DNA of 53,549 nt, taken from positions 1 to 53,549 of the forward strand of contig NZ_LUFH02000031.1 in the NCBI RefSeq assembly GCF_001586785.1, read 5' to 3'. This DNA comes from Sphaerospermopsis aphanizomenoides BCCUSP55 (lineage in GTDB: Bacteria; Cyanobacteriota; Cyanobacteriia; Cyanobacteriales; Nostocaceae). The notes beneath the pieces were generated by a model. It made no database searches. It was not told where the DNA came from and worked only from the letters and a program-made list of their open reading frames with translations. Position 1 is the first letter of the stretch. Each line of letters begins with the position of its first letter. Positions 46,236-53,549 of the stretch are shown here, one piece after another. Made by a program: the position numbers and the translations under genes.

Positions 46236-46643
46236 ATGCCAATAACATCTTTTGAATTTCTCATTCCCAGACGACCTGTTTCAGTACAGGCAAAAAAAGG
46301 TTTTGAGCAATGGAAAGCTTTTATTAAGTCTGAAGCTCAAAAGGTTTGGTCTTTTGGCAGCCCAATTAAAGATACTTATTTACAGCTTACGCTAGTTTAT
46401 CTTTGTAGTGATGATAACCCCCCTGACACAGATAACATTATCAAGCTAATACAAGATGCACTTATAGGCTTAGTTTATGAAAATGATAGTTTAGTATTAG
46501 ACGTAGAGAGTCATCGTCGTTTTCTATCTGAACCAATTGATATTACCAACTTACCTTCATTATTACAACAAGGAGTGATAACAGGCAAAGAGTGTGTGTA
46601 TGTAAAAGTGAGTGAATCTCAACCATTGGAAAAATACTTATGA
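46236..46643 (+). CDS. RusA-family Holliday junction resolvase-like protein
   Basis: 135 aa, the size of RusA. RusA enzymes are dimeric Mg2+-dependent nucleases, often phage-derived, that cut four-way junctions. Signature: PPDTDNIIKLIQDALIGLV (P-D-x-D-N-x-x-K-x-x-x-D-A-L), with the catalytic Asp pair and the Lys; VYENDSLVLDVESHRR follows. The N-terminal FEFLIPRRPVSVQAKKG matches the substrate strand. First gene of a three-gene set, its TGA overlapping the ATG of the next gene by 4 bases (ATGA). A weak TTGGA precedes the start. It could repair, or attack, replication/recombination intermediates. Confidence 0.82.
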   Translation: MPITSFEFLIPRRPVSVQAKKGFEQWKAFIKSEAQKVWSFGSPIKDTYLQLTLVYLCSDDNPPDTDNIIKLIQDALIGLVYENDSLVLDVESHRRFLSEPIDITNLPSLLQQGVITGKECVYVKVSESQPLEKYL

Positions 46644-47881
46644 TTAACAACACTAGAAGTTTACATGATGAAAAAGTCAAATCTTTGGCTGATAAGTATA
46701 CAAATGAAGGATTTCGCGTTTTAGTTGAACCTAAAAAAGATGAATTACCAGAATTACCATTTGATTTAGGTAATTATCTACCAGATATTCTTGCTATTAA
46801 GAATGAATCCGGTTTAATAATTGAGGTAAAAACCAGTCTCAGCCGAGTTTCAGTAGATAATTTGCAGGCTATAGCCAATAAAATTAGTAGACACCCAGGT
46901 TGGCGTTTTTTATTAGTGACACTTGAAGATATAGAAGCTGAATCATTACCTGGACTAACTGAACAACTTCCTTCCTGGCAAGAACTAATTGACTATCTTA
47001 GTCAAACTCAGAAGCTGATTGAGAGTAATGAAATTGAGCCTGCCTATCTTTTTCTGTGGAGTATTTTTGAGGGTGCGTTAAGAAAGCGAGCAGTTGAGGT
47101 ATCGATTCCCGTTGAACGTTTACCACTTATAAAATTACTTAAGCAAATGTACTCTTTGGGAGAGTTATCAATCTCTCAATCTGATACTATTCAGGCTTGT
47201 CTTAAAGAGCGAAATCGCCTCGCTCATGGTTACATTCAAAAGCTAAATTGGGAAGTTTTACTTGCGTTTGTAAATTTAGTTTTTACGTTATTAAATGAAT
47301 GGATTCCTAACATATCTGAGAACCAAAAAATAGCAGTTCTAGCGGTTGTCAGGCAAACAATAGCTAGTATGACCAAAAATATTAATGAAACCACAGCACA
47401 AAGATATCAGACAGTCCTGGAAATAGTTGCTTCTGTGTTAAACGACGAAACAATAGAAAAGAAGCATAAAATACTGGCAGCTATTCAGCAGCGTTTGGAA
47501 CAAGAAGAAAGAGGAACTAATTATTTCAATGATCTTCAACACATAGTTGAGGAGTATTGTGATCCTTCTATTGAATCCAATAATCAACAGCTAAAGAAAA
47601 ATCAAGTAGTTTTACTTGATAAAGCACAAATAGCAATTGATGCTTTACCAACTCAAGATCAAGGAAAAATTAGTCATGCTATTAGTTGTCTAGAAAAATT
47701 TCCTGATTGTTCAGAAGTTGAGGTTTCTAAACTGAGTTCAATCCCAAATTATTTCATTGCAAAGGTAGGCATATACAGAATCATTTTTGAAGTTAAATCT
47801 GAAAAATTAACTATTATTGATATAGTTAATTTCAATCGAATTGAAATGTTATATGGCTCATTAGAAAAGGCTAAAATATGA
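46640..47881 (+). CDS. PD-(D/E)XK nuclease + HEPN RNase + RelE/ParE-like fusion
   Basis: 413 aa in three parts. (1) About 8-95, an AHJR-like restriction-endonuclease fold: NYLPDILAIKN with Asp49 and LIIEVKTSLS with Glu62-x-Lys64, a full PD-(D/E)XK set. (2) About 130-225, a helical HEPN-like domain with R191-N-R-L-A-H196, the R-x4-H RNase motif (ERNRLAHGYI). (3) About 323-405, a RelE/ParE-like beta domain (LDKAQIAIDALPTQDQGKI, YFIAKVGIYRIIFEV, IVNFNRIEMLYG), with Arg380 in the family's Y-R-I/V strand. A helical linker (225-320) joins 2 and 3. Both ends overlap neighbours by 4 bases, so translation is coupled. Triple fusions of this kind are unknown to me. Whether each domain is active is inference. 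Confidence 0.78.
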   Translation: MINNTRSLHDEKVKSLADKYTNEGFRVLVEPKKDELPELPFDLGNYLPDILAIKNESGLIIEVKTSLSRVSVDNLQAIANKISRHPGWRFLLVTLEDIEAESLPGLTEQLPSWQELIDYLSQTQKLIESNEIEPAYLFLWSIFEGALRKRAVEVSIPVERLPLIKLLKQMYSLGELSISQSDTIQACLKERNRLAHGYIQKLNWEVLLAFVNLVFTLLNEWIPNISENQKIAVLAVVRQTIASMTKNINETTAQRYQTVLEIVASVLNDETIEKKHKILAAIQQRLEQEERGTNYFNDLQHIVEEYCDPSIESNNQQLKKNQVVLLDKAQIAIDALPTQDQGKISHAISCLEKFPDCSEVEVSKLSSIPNYFIAKVGIYRIIFEVKSEKLTIIDIVNFNRIEMLYGSLEKAKI

Positions 47882-48501
47882 AAGGTCTAGATTCTTTTAC
47901 CATAGACCTTAAACAGTGTCTAGTTGAACTTAAGGAATTTGAAAAATTACTTCTCAATAATAGGGAATTAAAAGAAAACAAGGATATACTTCCTTTCTTT
48001 AAACAGAGACTTCATTTATCTGCTTTTATTGGTTCTTACGTTCCTAATATCGTTAGATTCAACCACATTAAACATGAATTTACATTTTTTGGAGATTTTC
48101 GTGCTGATTTAGCCGTTGGTGATTCTGTAAATAATACTTACTGTTTCATTGAATTTGAAGATGCTATGGAAGATAGTATATTTGTAAATAAAGGAAGAAG
48201 TACATTAGATTGGTCGCCTAGATTTGAACATGGATTTAGTCAAATAATTGATTGGTTTTGGAAGCTTGATGATGAAAAAAATACTTCTTCAGCACGTGCT
48301 ATTTTTGGAACTGAGAATATAGAATTTTATGGCATTCTTGTTATAGGTAGAGATACTTTTATATCTCCTATTGATAAAGCTAGATTGAAATGGCGTTTAA
48401 ATAAAGTTTTAGTAGACTCACGCAAAGTAATTTGCATAACATTTGATCAATTAGCTAAAGATACGAGAGATAGACTTTCACTGTATCCACAGATTTTATG
48501 A
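47878..48501 (+). CDS. Shedu (DUF4263)-like nuclease
   Basis: 207 aa. The core is the DUF4263/Shedu PD-(D/E)XK fold. Strand GDFRADLAVGD holds Asp73 and Asp77, then YCFIEFEDAMEDSIF, where classical enzymes have E-x-K and this protein has Glu92-x-Glu94. WSPRFEHGFSQIIDWFWKLDD is a strong family block. The last third (GILVIGRDTF, WRLNKVLVDSRKVICITFDQL) completes the beta core. Shedu proteins (SduA) give phage defence in Bacillus as nucleases. The N-terminal 45 residues (FTIDLKQCLVELKEFEKLLL) are a helical element. The ATG overlaps the upstream gene by 4 bases. Last gene of the cassette. Confidence 0.76.
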   Translation: MKGLDSFTIDLKQCLVELKEFEKLLLNNRELKENKDILPFFKQRLHLSAFIGSYVPNIVRFNHIKHEFTFFGDFRADLAVGDSVNNTYCFIEFEDAMEDSIFVNKGRSTLDWSPRFEHGFSQIIDWFWKLDDEKNTSSARAIFGTENIEFYGILVIGRDTFISPIDKARLKWRLNKVLVDSRKVICITFDQLAKDTRDRLSLYPQIL

Positions 48502-48588
48502 AATTGCTGAATTGCTAATTTTTGCGCTTTTTATTTTTTGCGTTTTTGCGTGAACTAAAAAATAATATAAAAATGCTCAACTCAAACT

Positions 48589-49083
48589 ATGGAAATATAT
48601 TTAATTCGTCATGGCATCGCCGAAGAACATCAACCAGGGCTAAAAGATGAAGAACGTCAACTAACCAAAGAAGGAAGACAAAAAACCGAAAAAGTAGCCC
48701 AAAGATTATTAAAACTAGATTTACACTTTGATTTAATCCTCACCAGTCCCCTAGTACGCGCCCAACAAACAGCAGAAATACTTATAGCAGCTGGACTTAG
48801 TTCTCAATTAGAAATATCTCACCATCTCTCCTTTGAAGGCGATATTAATAGCTGGTTAAAAGACTGGTTAGAACCAAGAAATTATACTCAACAAACCCAA
48901 CTAGCATTAGTAGGACATGAGCCTTGTTTGAGCAGTTGGGCAGAAATTCTCCTCTGGGGGGAAGCAAAAGAACGCCTCGTCCTGAAAAAAGCAGGTATGA
49001 TCGGAATAAAACTACCTGATGATGGTTCTCCTTTGGGTCGTAGTCAAATGTTCTGGTTGACACCACCCAAGTACCTGCTATAA
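48589..49083 (+). CDS. sixA: Phosphohistidine phosphatase SixA
   Basis: 164 aa histidine phosphatase (RHG) domain. MEIYLIRHGIAEEH carries the nucleophile His in RHG, LILTSPLVRAQQTAEIL the second Arg region, and LALVGHEPCLSSWAE the second catalytic His. SixA removes phosphate from Hpt domains such as that of ArcB or PtsO-type proteins. The CheA Hpt encoded 12 kb away is a conceivable substrate but nothing links them directly. Start ATG at 48589, 87 bases after the Shedu-like gene. Confidence 0.93.
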   Translation: MEIYLIRHGIAEEHQPGLKDEERQLTKEGRQKTEKVAQRLLKLDLHFDLILTSPLVRAQQTAEILIAAGLSSQLEISHHLSFEGDINSWLKDWLEPRNYTQQTQLALVGHEPCLSSWAEILLWGEAKERLVLKKAGMIGIKLPDDGSPLGRSQMFWLTPPKYLL

Positions 49084-49195
49084 CAGTTTTTCGAGCTTTC
49101 GCATAGAATTGTTGTTAAATCGGCAACTGTTATGGTGAAAATAATCTCTGGTAAGTTAGCGTGTTCAGATATTTCACAAAGCAAACGGTGTAGCC

Positions 49196-50332
49196 ATGAC
49201 GGTGTGCGAATACAAGCCTGGTTTAGAAGGCATTCCCGCAGCCCAATCGAGTATTAGCTATGTAGATGGGCAAAAGGGAATACTGGAGTATCGTGGCATT
49301 CGGATTGAAGAATTAGCAGAAAAAAGTACATTCTTGGAAACTGCTTATCTTTTAATCTGGGGAGAATTGCCCAGCAAGGAAGAATTGGCGGCTTTTGAAG
49401 AAGAAGTTTGTAGCCACAGACGAATTAAATACCGCATTCGGGATATGATGAAATGCTTTCCTGAAAGTGGTCATCCAATGGATGCACTACAAGCTTCTGC
49501 TGCTGCCTTGGGGTTATTTTATTCTCGTCGTGACTTACATAACCCTGTTTATATTCGGGATGCAGTGGTACGTTTAGTAGCGACAATTCCCACAATGGTA
49601 GCGGCTTTCCAGTTGATGCGGAAAGGTAATGACCCTGTAAAGCCAAGGGATGATTTGGATTACGCTGCTAACTTCTTGTATATGCTGAATGAGAAAGAAC
49701 CTGATCCGTTGGCAGCAAGGATTTTTGACATCTGTTTGATTCTGCACGTTGAGCATACAATGAATGCTTCTACCTTCAGTGCGCGAGTCACAGCTTCCAC
49801 CTTAACTGACCCCTATGCGGTCGTTGCCAGTGCCGTAGGTACTTTAGGCGGACCCCTGCATGGTGGTGCTAACGAAGAAGTTATTCAGATGTTGGAAGAA
49901 ATTGGCTGTGTGGATAATGTCCGTCCCTACATAGAAGATCGTCTGCAAAAAAAGGCGAAAATTATGGGATTTGGACACCGTGTATATAAGGTAAAAGATC
50001 CACGGGCGACAATTTTGCAACGCTTGGCAGAGCAACTGTTTGAGAAGTTCGGCTACGACAAGTATTATGAAATCGCCTTGGAAGTGGAACGGGTAATGGC
50101 AGAAAAAGTTGGCAGCAAAGGGATTTATCCCAATGTTGACTTTTATTCTGGGTTGGTGTATAGGAAAATGGGAATTCCCACGGATTTATTTACACCTGTT
50201 TTTGCGATCGCTCGTGTAGCTGGTTGGTTAGCACACTGGAAAGAACAACTCGCAGAAAACCGGATTTTCCGTCCTACCCAAGTTTATAACGGTCGTCACG
50301 AAATCGCTTACACTCCCATCGACCAGCGTTAA
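49196..50332 (+). CDS. gltA: Citrate synthase
   Basis: 378 aa, short (type I, Gram-positive-like) citrate synthase, entry enzyme of the TCA path. Catalytic pieces: LHVEHTMNASTF (first His), GGPLHGGANEEVIQML (second His), MGFGHRVYKVKDPRA (Arg/His), and YPNVDFYSGLVYRKMG containing the catalytic Asp. N-terminus MTVCEYKPGLEGIPAAQSS is typical for cyanobacterial GltA. It lies 636 bases upstream of ndhA on the same strand, a gene order commonly seen in cyanobacteria. The ATG at 49196 is supported by the conserved N-terminus. Confidence 0.96.
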   Translation: MTVCEYKPGLEGIPAAQSSISYVDGQKGILEYRGIRIEELAEKSTFLETAYLLIWGELPSKEELAAFEEEVCSHRRIKYRIRDMMKCFPESGHPMDALQASAAALGLFYSRRDLHNPVYIRDAVVRLVATIPTMVAAFQLMRKGNDPVKPRDDLDYAANFLYMLNEKEPDPLAARIFDICLILHVEHTMNASTFSARVTASTLTDPYAVVASAVGTLGGPLHGGANEEVIQMLEEIGCVDNVRPYIEDRLQKKAKIMGFGHRVYKVKDPRATILQRLAEQLFEKFGYDKYYEIALEVERVMAEKVGSKGIYPNVDFYSGLVYRKMGIPTDLFTPVFAIARVAGWLAHWKEQLAENRIFRPTQVYNGRHEIAYTPIDQR

Positions 50333-50968
50333 TTAGGTAGAAATATAGATGACGGGTGACAAGTAACCAATTTTAGATTTTAGATTTGGGATTAATGCCC
50401 AAGAATGGACACATTGATAACTGTCATCTGTCTAATGAAGTGGGCTTGCAGCCACATATAGCAGAAGGCAAGAGGCAAGAGGCAAAAAGCAAGAGTGAAA
50501 CCCTTGCTATTATTAGTTTTCAAGGATTAATAATGTCCTAATCATTCTGGTTACAGCTATATCTCAAGTCGATCATCTTAAATTGGTATTGTCATCACAG
50601 CCCCTATTGCTGGAAAATCAGAAAATTTGCATAGAACCAGAAAACCGTAACCGACAAGGAAACGGCAGATTTGGCTTGTCTGGAAACAGGGAACAGGCAA
50701 CAGGGAACAGGCAACAGGGAGAAGGTTATTCTACACCCCACACCCCACACCCTACACCCTCTTCTTTCTTAATCCCAACCATAAGTAGAAGTTGTCATCT
50801 TGGTTAATGGGGTGAAAACCATCCAAGGATATACTAAACTCATGGGTTGGCAACAAATCTACAAATAGGCATCATCTCGGCAGAGATTATCAACTAGTGA
50901 ATTTACAGTTATTAACTTGATTGATAGTTGTAATTCATCGTGACTTGACGACTTAAAGAGTAGCAAAA
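50333..50968. repeat. Repeat-rich gap between gltA and ndhA
   Basis: Contains TTTTAGA copies (50369-50385), AGGCAAG copies (50465-50490), GGAACAGGCAACA units (50690-50720) and CCCCACA copies (50734-50762). No gene can be supported; the 74-codon frame here is made largely of repeats. A promoter for ndhA should lie in the last 150 bases. Confidence 0.75.
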
Positions 50969-52087
50969 ATGAATGCAGGAATTGACCTCCAAGGAACTTT
51001 TATTCAATCTGTCAGGGATTTAGGAATACCACCAGGGGCAGCCAAAGCAATTTGGATGCCATTACCAATGATCCTGATGTTGATTGGTGCAACGGTAGGT
51101 GTACTGGTTGCTACCTGGCTAGAACGGAAAATTTCTGCTGCGGCACAGCAACGGATTGGCCCTGAATACCAAGGGCCTTTTGGGTTGTTAGTGCCTGTGG
51201 CAGATGGTCTCAAGCTAATCTTTAAAGAAGATATAGTTCCAGCCAAAGCAGACCGCTGGCTGTTTACTCTCGGCCCAGTAATTGTGGTGATTCCGGTATT
51301 CTTGTCGTTTCTGATTGTCCCCTTTGGGGAGAATATCGTCATTACCAACGTAGGTATGGGGGTCTTTTTGTGGATTGCATTGTCTAGCATTCAGCCCATT
51401 GGCTTGTTGATGGCAGGTTATGCATCCAATAATAAATACTCTCTGCTAGGTGGTTTACGGGCAGCAGCACAGTCAATTAGTTATGAAATTCCGTTGGCGC
51501 TGAGTGTGTTAGCGATCGCCATGATGTCTAATAGCCTCAGTACAGTTGATATCGTCAATCAGCAATCTAATTTTGGTATTCTAGGCTGGAATGTGTGGAG
51601 ACAACCCCTAGGGTTTCTCATTTTTTGGATTGCTGCTTTAGCTGAATGCGAACGCTTACCCTTTGACTTACCGGAAGCAGAAGAAGAACTAGTAGCAGGT
51701 TATCAAACCGAATATTCAGGTATGAAATTTGGTTTGTTTTACTTAGGTTCTTACATTAACCTAATCCTTTCTTCCCTGCTTGTAGCAATTTTATACTTGG
51801 GCGGTTGGCATTTCCCTATTCCCATCGACCTGCTTGGGGAATGGTTAGGAGTAAGTCCCAACAATCCTGTACTCCAGGTAGTGACAGCTGCTTTAGGTAT
51901 CACTATGACCGTACTTAAAGCCTATTTTCTAGTATTTCTTGCCATCCTCATTCGTTGGACAGTGCCACGGGTAAGAATTGACCAGTTGTTAGATTTAGGA
52001 TGGAAGTTCTTGCTACCTGTTGGTTTGGTTAATCTCCTATTAACCGCTGCCCTGAAATTAGCTTTTCCCGTCGCCTTCGGTGGATAA
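50969..52087 (+). CDS. ndhA: NADH dehydrogenase-like complex (NDH-1) subunit 1
   Basis: 372 aa, full length. A membrane subunit of NDH-1 that forms the quinone-binding Q-chamber with NdhH/K and takes electrons from ferredoxin. It has about eight TM helices: [21 protein letters not shown], then [17 protein letters not shown] and [19 protein letters not shown]. Signature motifs are [21 protein letters not shown] and [29 protein letters not shown] (in pieces). NDH-1 serves respiration, PSI cyclic flow and CO2 uptake. First gene of the ndhA-I-G set. The start ATG gives [12 protein letters not shown]. Confidence 0.97.
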   Translation: MNAGIDLQGTFIQSVRDLGIPPGAAKAIWMPLPMILMLIGATVGVLVATWLERKISAAAQQRIGPEYQGPFGLLVPVADGLKLIFKEDIVPAKADRWLFTLGPVIVVIPVFLSFLIVPFGENIVITNVGMGVFLWIALSSIQPIGLLMAGYASNNKYSLLGGLRAAAQSISYEIPLALSVLAIAMMSNSLSTVDIVNQQSNFGILGWNVWRQPLGFLIFWIAALAECERLPFDLPEAEEELVAGYQTEYSGMKFGLFYLGSYINLILSSLLVAILYLGGWHFPIPIDLLGEWLGVSPNNPVLQVVTAALGITMTVLKAYFLVFLAILIRWTVPRVRIDQLLDLGWKFLLPVGLVNLLLTAALKLAFPVAFGG

Positions 52088-52090
52088 GGA

Positions 52091-52162
52091 AATTTTAGAT
52101 TTTAGATTTTAGGTTTTGGATTGAATCTTAAATCTAAAATCCAAAATCCAAAATCCAAAATT
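52091..52162. repeat. Long inverted repeat between ndhA and ndhI
   Basis: Two 32-base arms (52091-52122 and 52131-52162), built of TTTTAGA and ATCCAAA heptamers, are complementary with an 8-base loop. Only three positions mismatch (A-C) and two are G-U. It would form a hairpin of about 29 pairs in the ndhA-ndhI mRNA. Confidence 0.85.
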
Positions 52163-52182
52163 CTTAAAGAGAGACACAAACA

Positions 52183-52764
52183 ATGCTAAAGTTCCTCAAA
52201 CAAGTTGGTGATTACGCCAAAGAAGCAGTACAATCAGCGCGTTACATCGGACAGGGGCTGTCTGTCACCTTTGACCACATGCAGCGTCGTCCCATTACCG
52301 TACAATACCCTTACGAAAAATTGATTCCTGGTGAACGATTTCGCGGTAGGATTCACTATGAATTTGACAAGTGTATTGCCTGTGAAGTTTGTGTGCGTGT
52401 TTGTCCCATTAACCTCCCTGTAGTTGATTGGGAAATGGACAAAGCCACCAAGAAGAAAAAACTCAAACACTACAGTATTGATTTTGGAGTTTGTATTTTC
52501 TGCGGTAACTGCGTGGAATACTGCCCCACTAACTGCTTATCCATGACAGAAGAATATGAACTGTCTACCTATGATCGCCACGAATTGAACTACGATAACG
52601 TCGCACTAGGACGCTTGCCTTACAAGGTAACAAATGATCCAATGGTGACACCCTTGCGCGAACTGGTTTATCTACCTAAAGGCGTACTCGAACCCCACGG
52701 TGTACCAGCAGACGCTCCTCGTGCTGGTTCTTTCCCAGAAGACTTAGTAGAAGCAGAAAAATAA
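52183..52764 (+). CDS. ndhI: NDH-1 subunit I (iron-sulfur protein)
   Basis: 193 aa ferredoxin-like peripheral subunit carrying two 4Fe-4S clusters (N6a/N6b) in the electron path from ferredoxin to plastoquinone. Cluster motifs: [21 protein letters not shown] (first CxxCxxCxxxCP, in pieces) and [18 protein letters not shown] (second). The N-terminal [20 protein letters not shown] and [21 protein letters not shown] are typical. The C-terminus (PAGDAPRAG-like, ending EDLVEAEK) is acidic. A GAGAGA sequence lies upstream of the ATG. Separated from ndhA by the long hairpin. Confidence 0.97.
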   Translation: MLKFLKQVGDYAKEAVQSARYIGQGLSVTFDHMQRRPITVQYPYEKLIPGERFRGRIHYEFDKCIACEVCVRVCPINLPVVDWEMDKATKKKKLKHYSIDFGVCIFCGNCVEYCPTNCLSMTEEYELSTYDRHELNYDNVALGRLPYKVTNDPMVTPLRELVYLPKGVLEPHGVPADAPRAGSFPEDLVEAEK

Positions 52765-52775
52765 ATTAGTCATTA

Positions 52776-52895
52776 GGAACAGGGAACAGGAAACAGGGAA
52801 CAGGGAACAGAGGAAATATCAATTAAAACACTCTTGCCTTTTGCCTTTTGCCTTTTGCCTTCTTCCACTGACAACTGACAACTAATAACTGACAA
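52776..52895. repeat. Repeats between ndhI and ndhG
   Basis: Copies of GGAACAG (52778-52812), GCCTTTT (52835-52861) and TGACAAC (52869-52895). The gap has no gene; AAAGGA just past it is the likely ndhG ribosome binding site. Confidence 0.85.
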
Positions 52896-52908
52896 AGGAC
52901 AAAATACA

Positions 52909-53520
52909 GTGAATCTAGCGGAAGGAGTACAAGTTGTTTCATTTGGCATATTGGGTGTAATGATGATTGGGGCGGCACTAGGTGTAGTGCTGTTTTCTAA
53001 CATTGTCTATTCCGCGTTTTTGTTGGGTGGTGTGTTCATCAGCATGGCGGGACTTTACCTATTGCTAAATGGTGATTTTGTCGCAGCAGCACAAATTCTG
53101 ATTTATGTCGGTGCAATTAACGTGCTGATTTTGTTTGCCATTATGTTGGTAAACAAGCGTCAGGATTTTTCCCCTTTACCTAGTGCTGGTGTGCGGAAAA
53201 TAATTACAGCTGTAGTGAGTATAGGACTGTTTGCCCTGTTAAGTACGATGGTACTGGCAACACCTTGGGCTTATTCCTCTACATCTGTTGCTGCTCAAAA
53301 TTCCATAGTTTTAATTGGTGAACATTTCTTCACAGACTTTTTGCTGCCCTTTGAGTTGGCTTCCGTTTTGTTGCTGATGGCAATGGTGGGAGCAATTATT
53401 TTGGCTCGTCGGGAATATTTGCCAGACCAATTAACCCCTTCCGAACTGCCACAAACAATCTTAACCTTGCCAGAACGTCCCAGAGAACTGGTATCAACTA
53501 GTAGTGGTACAGAAGAATAA
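52909..53520 (+). CDS. ndhG: NDH-1 subunit 6
   Basis: 203 aa from a GTG start; AAAGGA lies 9 bases upstream, and no better ATG exists. Membrane subunit (NuoJ/ND6 homologue) in the NDH-1 arm, part of the proton-channel region. Five TM segments: VSFGILGVMMIGAALGVVLFS, AFLLGGVFISMAGLYLLLNG, AAQILIYVGAINVLILFAIM, IITAVVSIGLFALLSTMVLA and LASVLLLMAMVGAIILARRE. The conserved FVAAAQILIYVGAINVLILF block is diagnostic. The operon (ndhE expected next) runs past the window edge. Confidence 0.96.
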   Translation: MNLAEGVQVVSFGILGVMMIGAALGVVLFSNIVYSAFLLGGVFISMAGLYLLLNGDFVAAAQILIYVGAINVLILFAIMLVNKRQDFSPLPSAGVRKIITAVVSIGLFALLSTMVLATPWAYSSTSVAAQNSIVLIGEHFFTDFLLPFELASVLLLMAMVGAIILARREYLPDQLTPSELPQTILTLPERPRELVSTSSGTEE

Positions 53521-53549
53521 AAAGATGGGGAGGCAGGGGAGGCAGGGGA

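Noticed and set aside
50583-50807. 74-aa plus-strand frame upstream of ndhA
   Set aside because: Consists mainly of GGAACAG and CCCCACA repeats; no start signal.
52773-53003. 76-aa minus-strand frame between ndhI and ndhG
   Set aside because: Overlaps the repeat block and the ndhG start on the opposite strand.

Overview
The window comes from a cyanobacterium, most likely a filamentous Nostocales species (Anabaena/Nostoc/Dolichospermum type). The evidence is photosynthesis genes (a Ycf3-type photosystem I assembly factor, a membrane-anchored phycobilisome linker, a high-light-inducible protein, ndhA-I-G), ferredoxin-sulfite reductase, many HIP1 octamers (GCGATCGC, e.g. 563-570, 4613-4620, 50204-50211), and intergenic heptanucleotide tandem repeats of the kind common in heterocyst formers. 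Base composition is AT-rich. Genus and species cannot be fixed from the sequence alone.

Layout. 0-5.8 kb: ycf3, gatC, a 51-aa small gene with its own terminator, a SAM hydroxide adenosyltransferase, aspS, miaB. 5.9-9.2 kb: two divergent glycosyltransferases and an Ala/Pro/Lys-rich small protein. 9.3-15.7 kb: a TPR protein, rsmE, an isolated CpcL-type rod linker with an unusual leader, sulfite reductase with an extra C-terminal domain, and an exported beta-rich protein. 15.9-20.0 kb: ADP-ribosylglycohydrolase, then a membrane protein/HTH protein/cutA operon and an unknown gene. 20.4-24.0 kb: tRNA-Arg and a one-strand deoxypyrimidine cluster (thymidylate synthase, membrane-anchored dCTP-deaminase-like protein, deoxyribosyltransferase-like protein, dCMP deaminase). 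24.3-31.6 kb: MASE1-PAS-GGDEF cyclase, Hlip, thioredoxin-like protein, aroA, an animal-type transketolase. 31.8-33.6 kb: decayed DNA with a MITE, a small membrane protein, an NDH-2 remnant and a DUF4231 (SLATT-like) protein. 33.7-41.0 kb: a chemosensory operon (PATAN response regulator, CheW, MCP, CheA-REC). 41-46 kb: a candidate small RNA, tRNA-Leu, alanine racemase, HNH nuclease, DHH phosphoesterase. 46.2-48.5 kb: a three-gene nuclease cassette. 48.6 kb to the end: sixA, gltA, ndhA-ndhI-ndhG (the operon continues past the edge).

The strongest candidate for an undescribed system is the cassette at 46236-48501. Three genes overlap by 4 bases each: a RusA-like resolvase, a 413-aa protein that appears to combine a PD-(D/E)XK nuclease, a HEPN RNase and a RelE/ParE-like domain, and a Shedu (DUF4263)-like nuclease. 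A MITE lies just upstream. The layout suggests a genome-defence or conflict module; this is inference. Second is the deoxypyrimidine cluster, where a dCTP-deaminase-fold protein has lost the expected catalytic residues and gained a membrane anchor. Third is sulfite reductase ending in a ribbon-helix-helix-like segment.

All domain calls are by eye. No database search, folding program or codon statistic was run.
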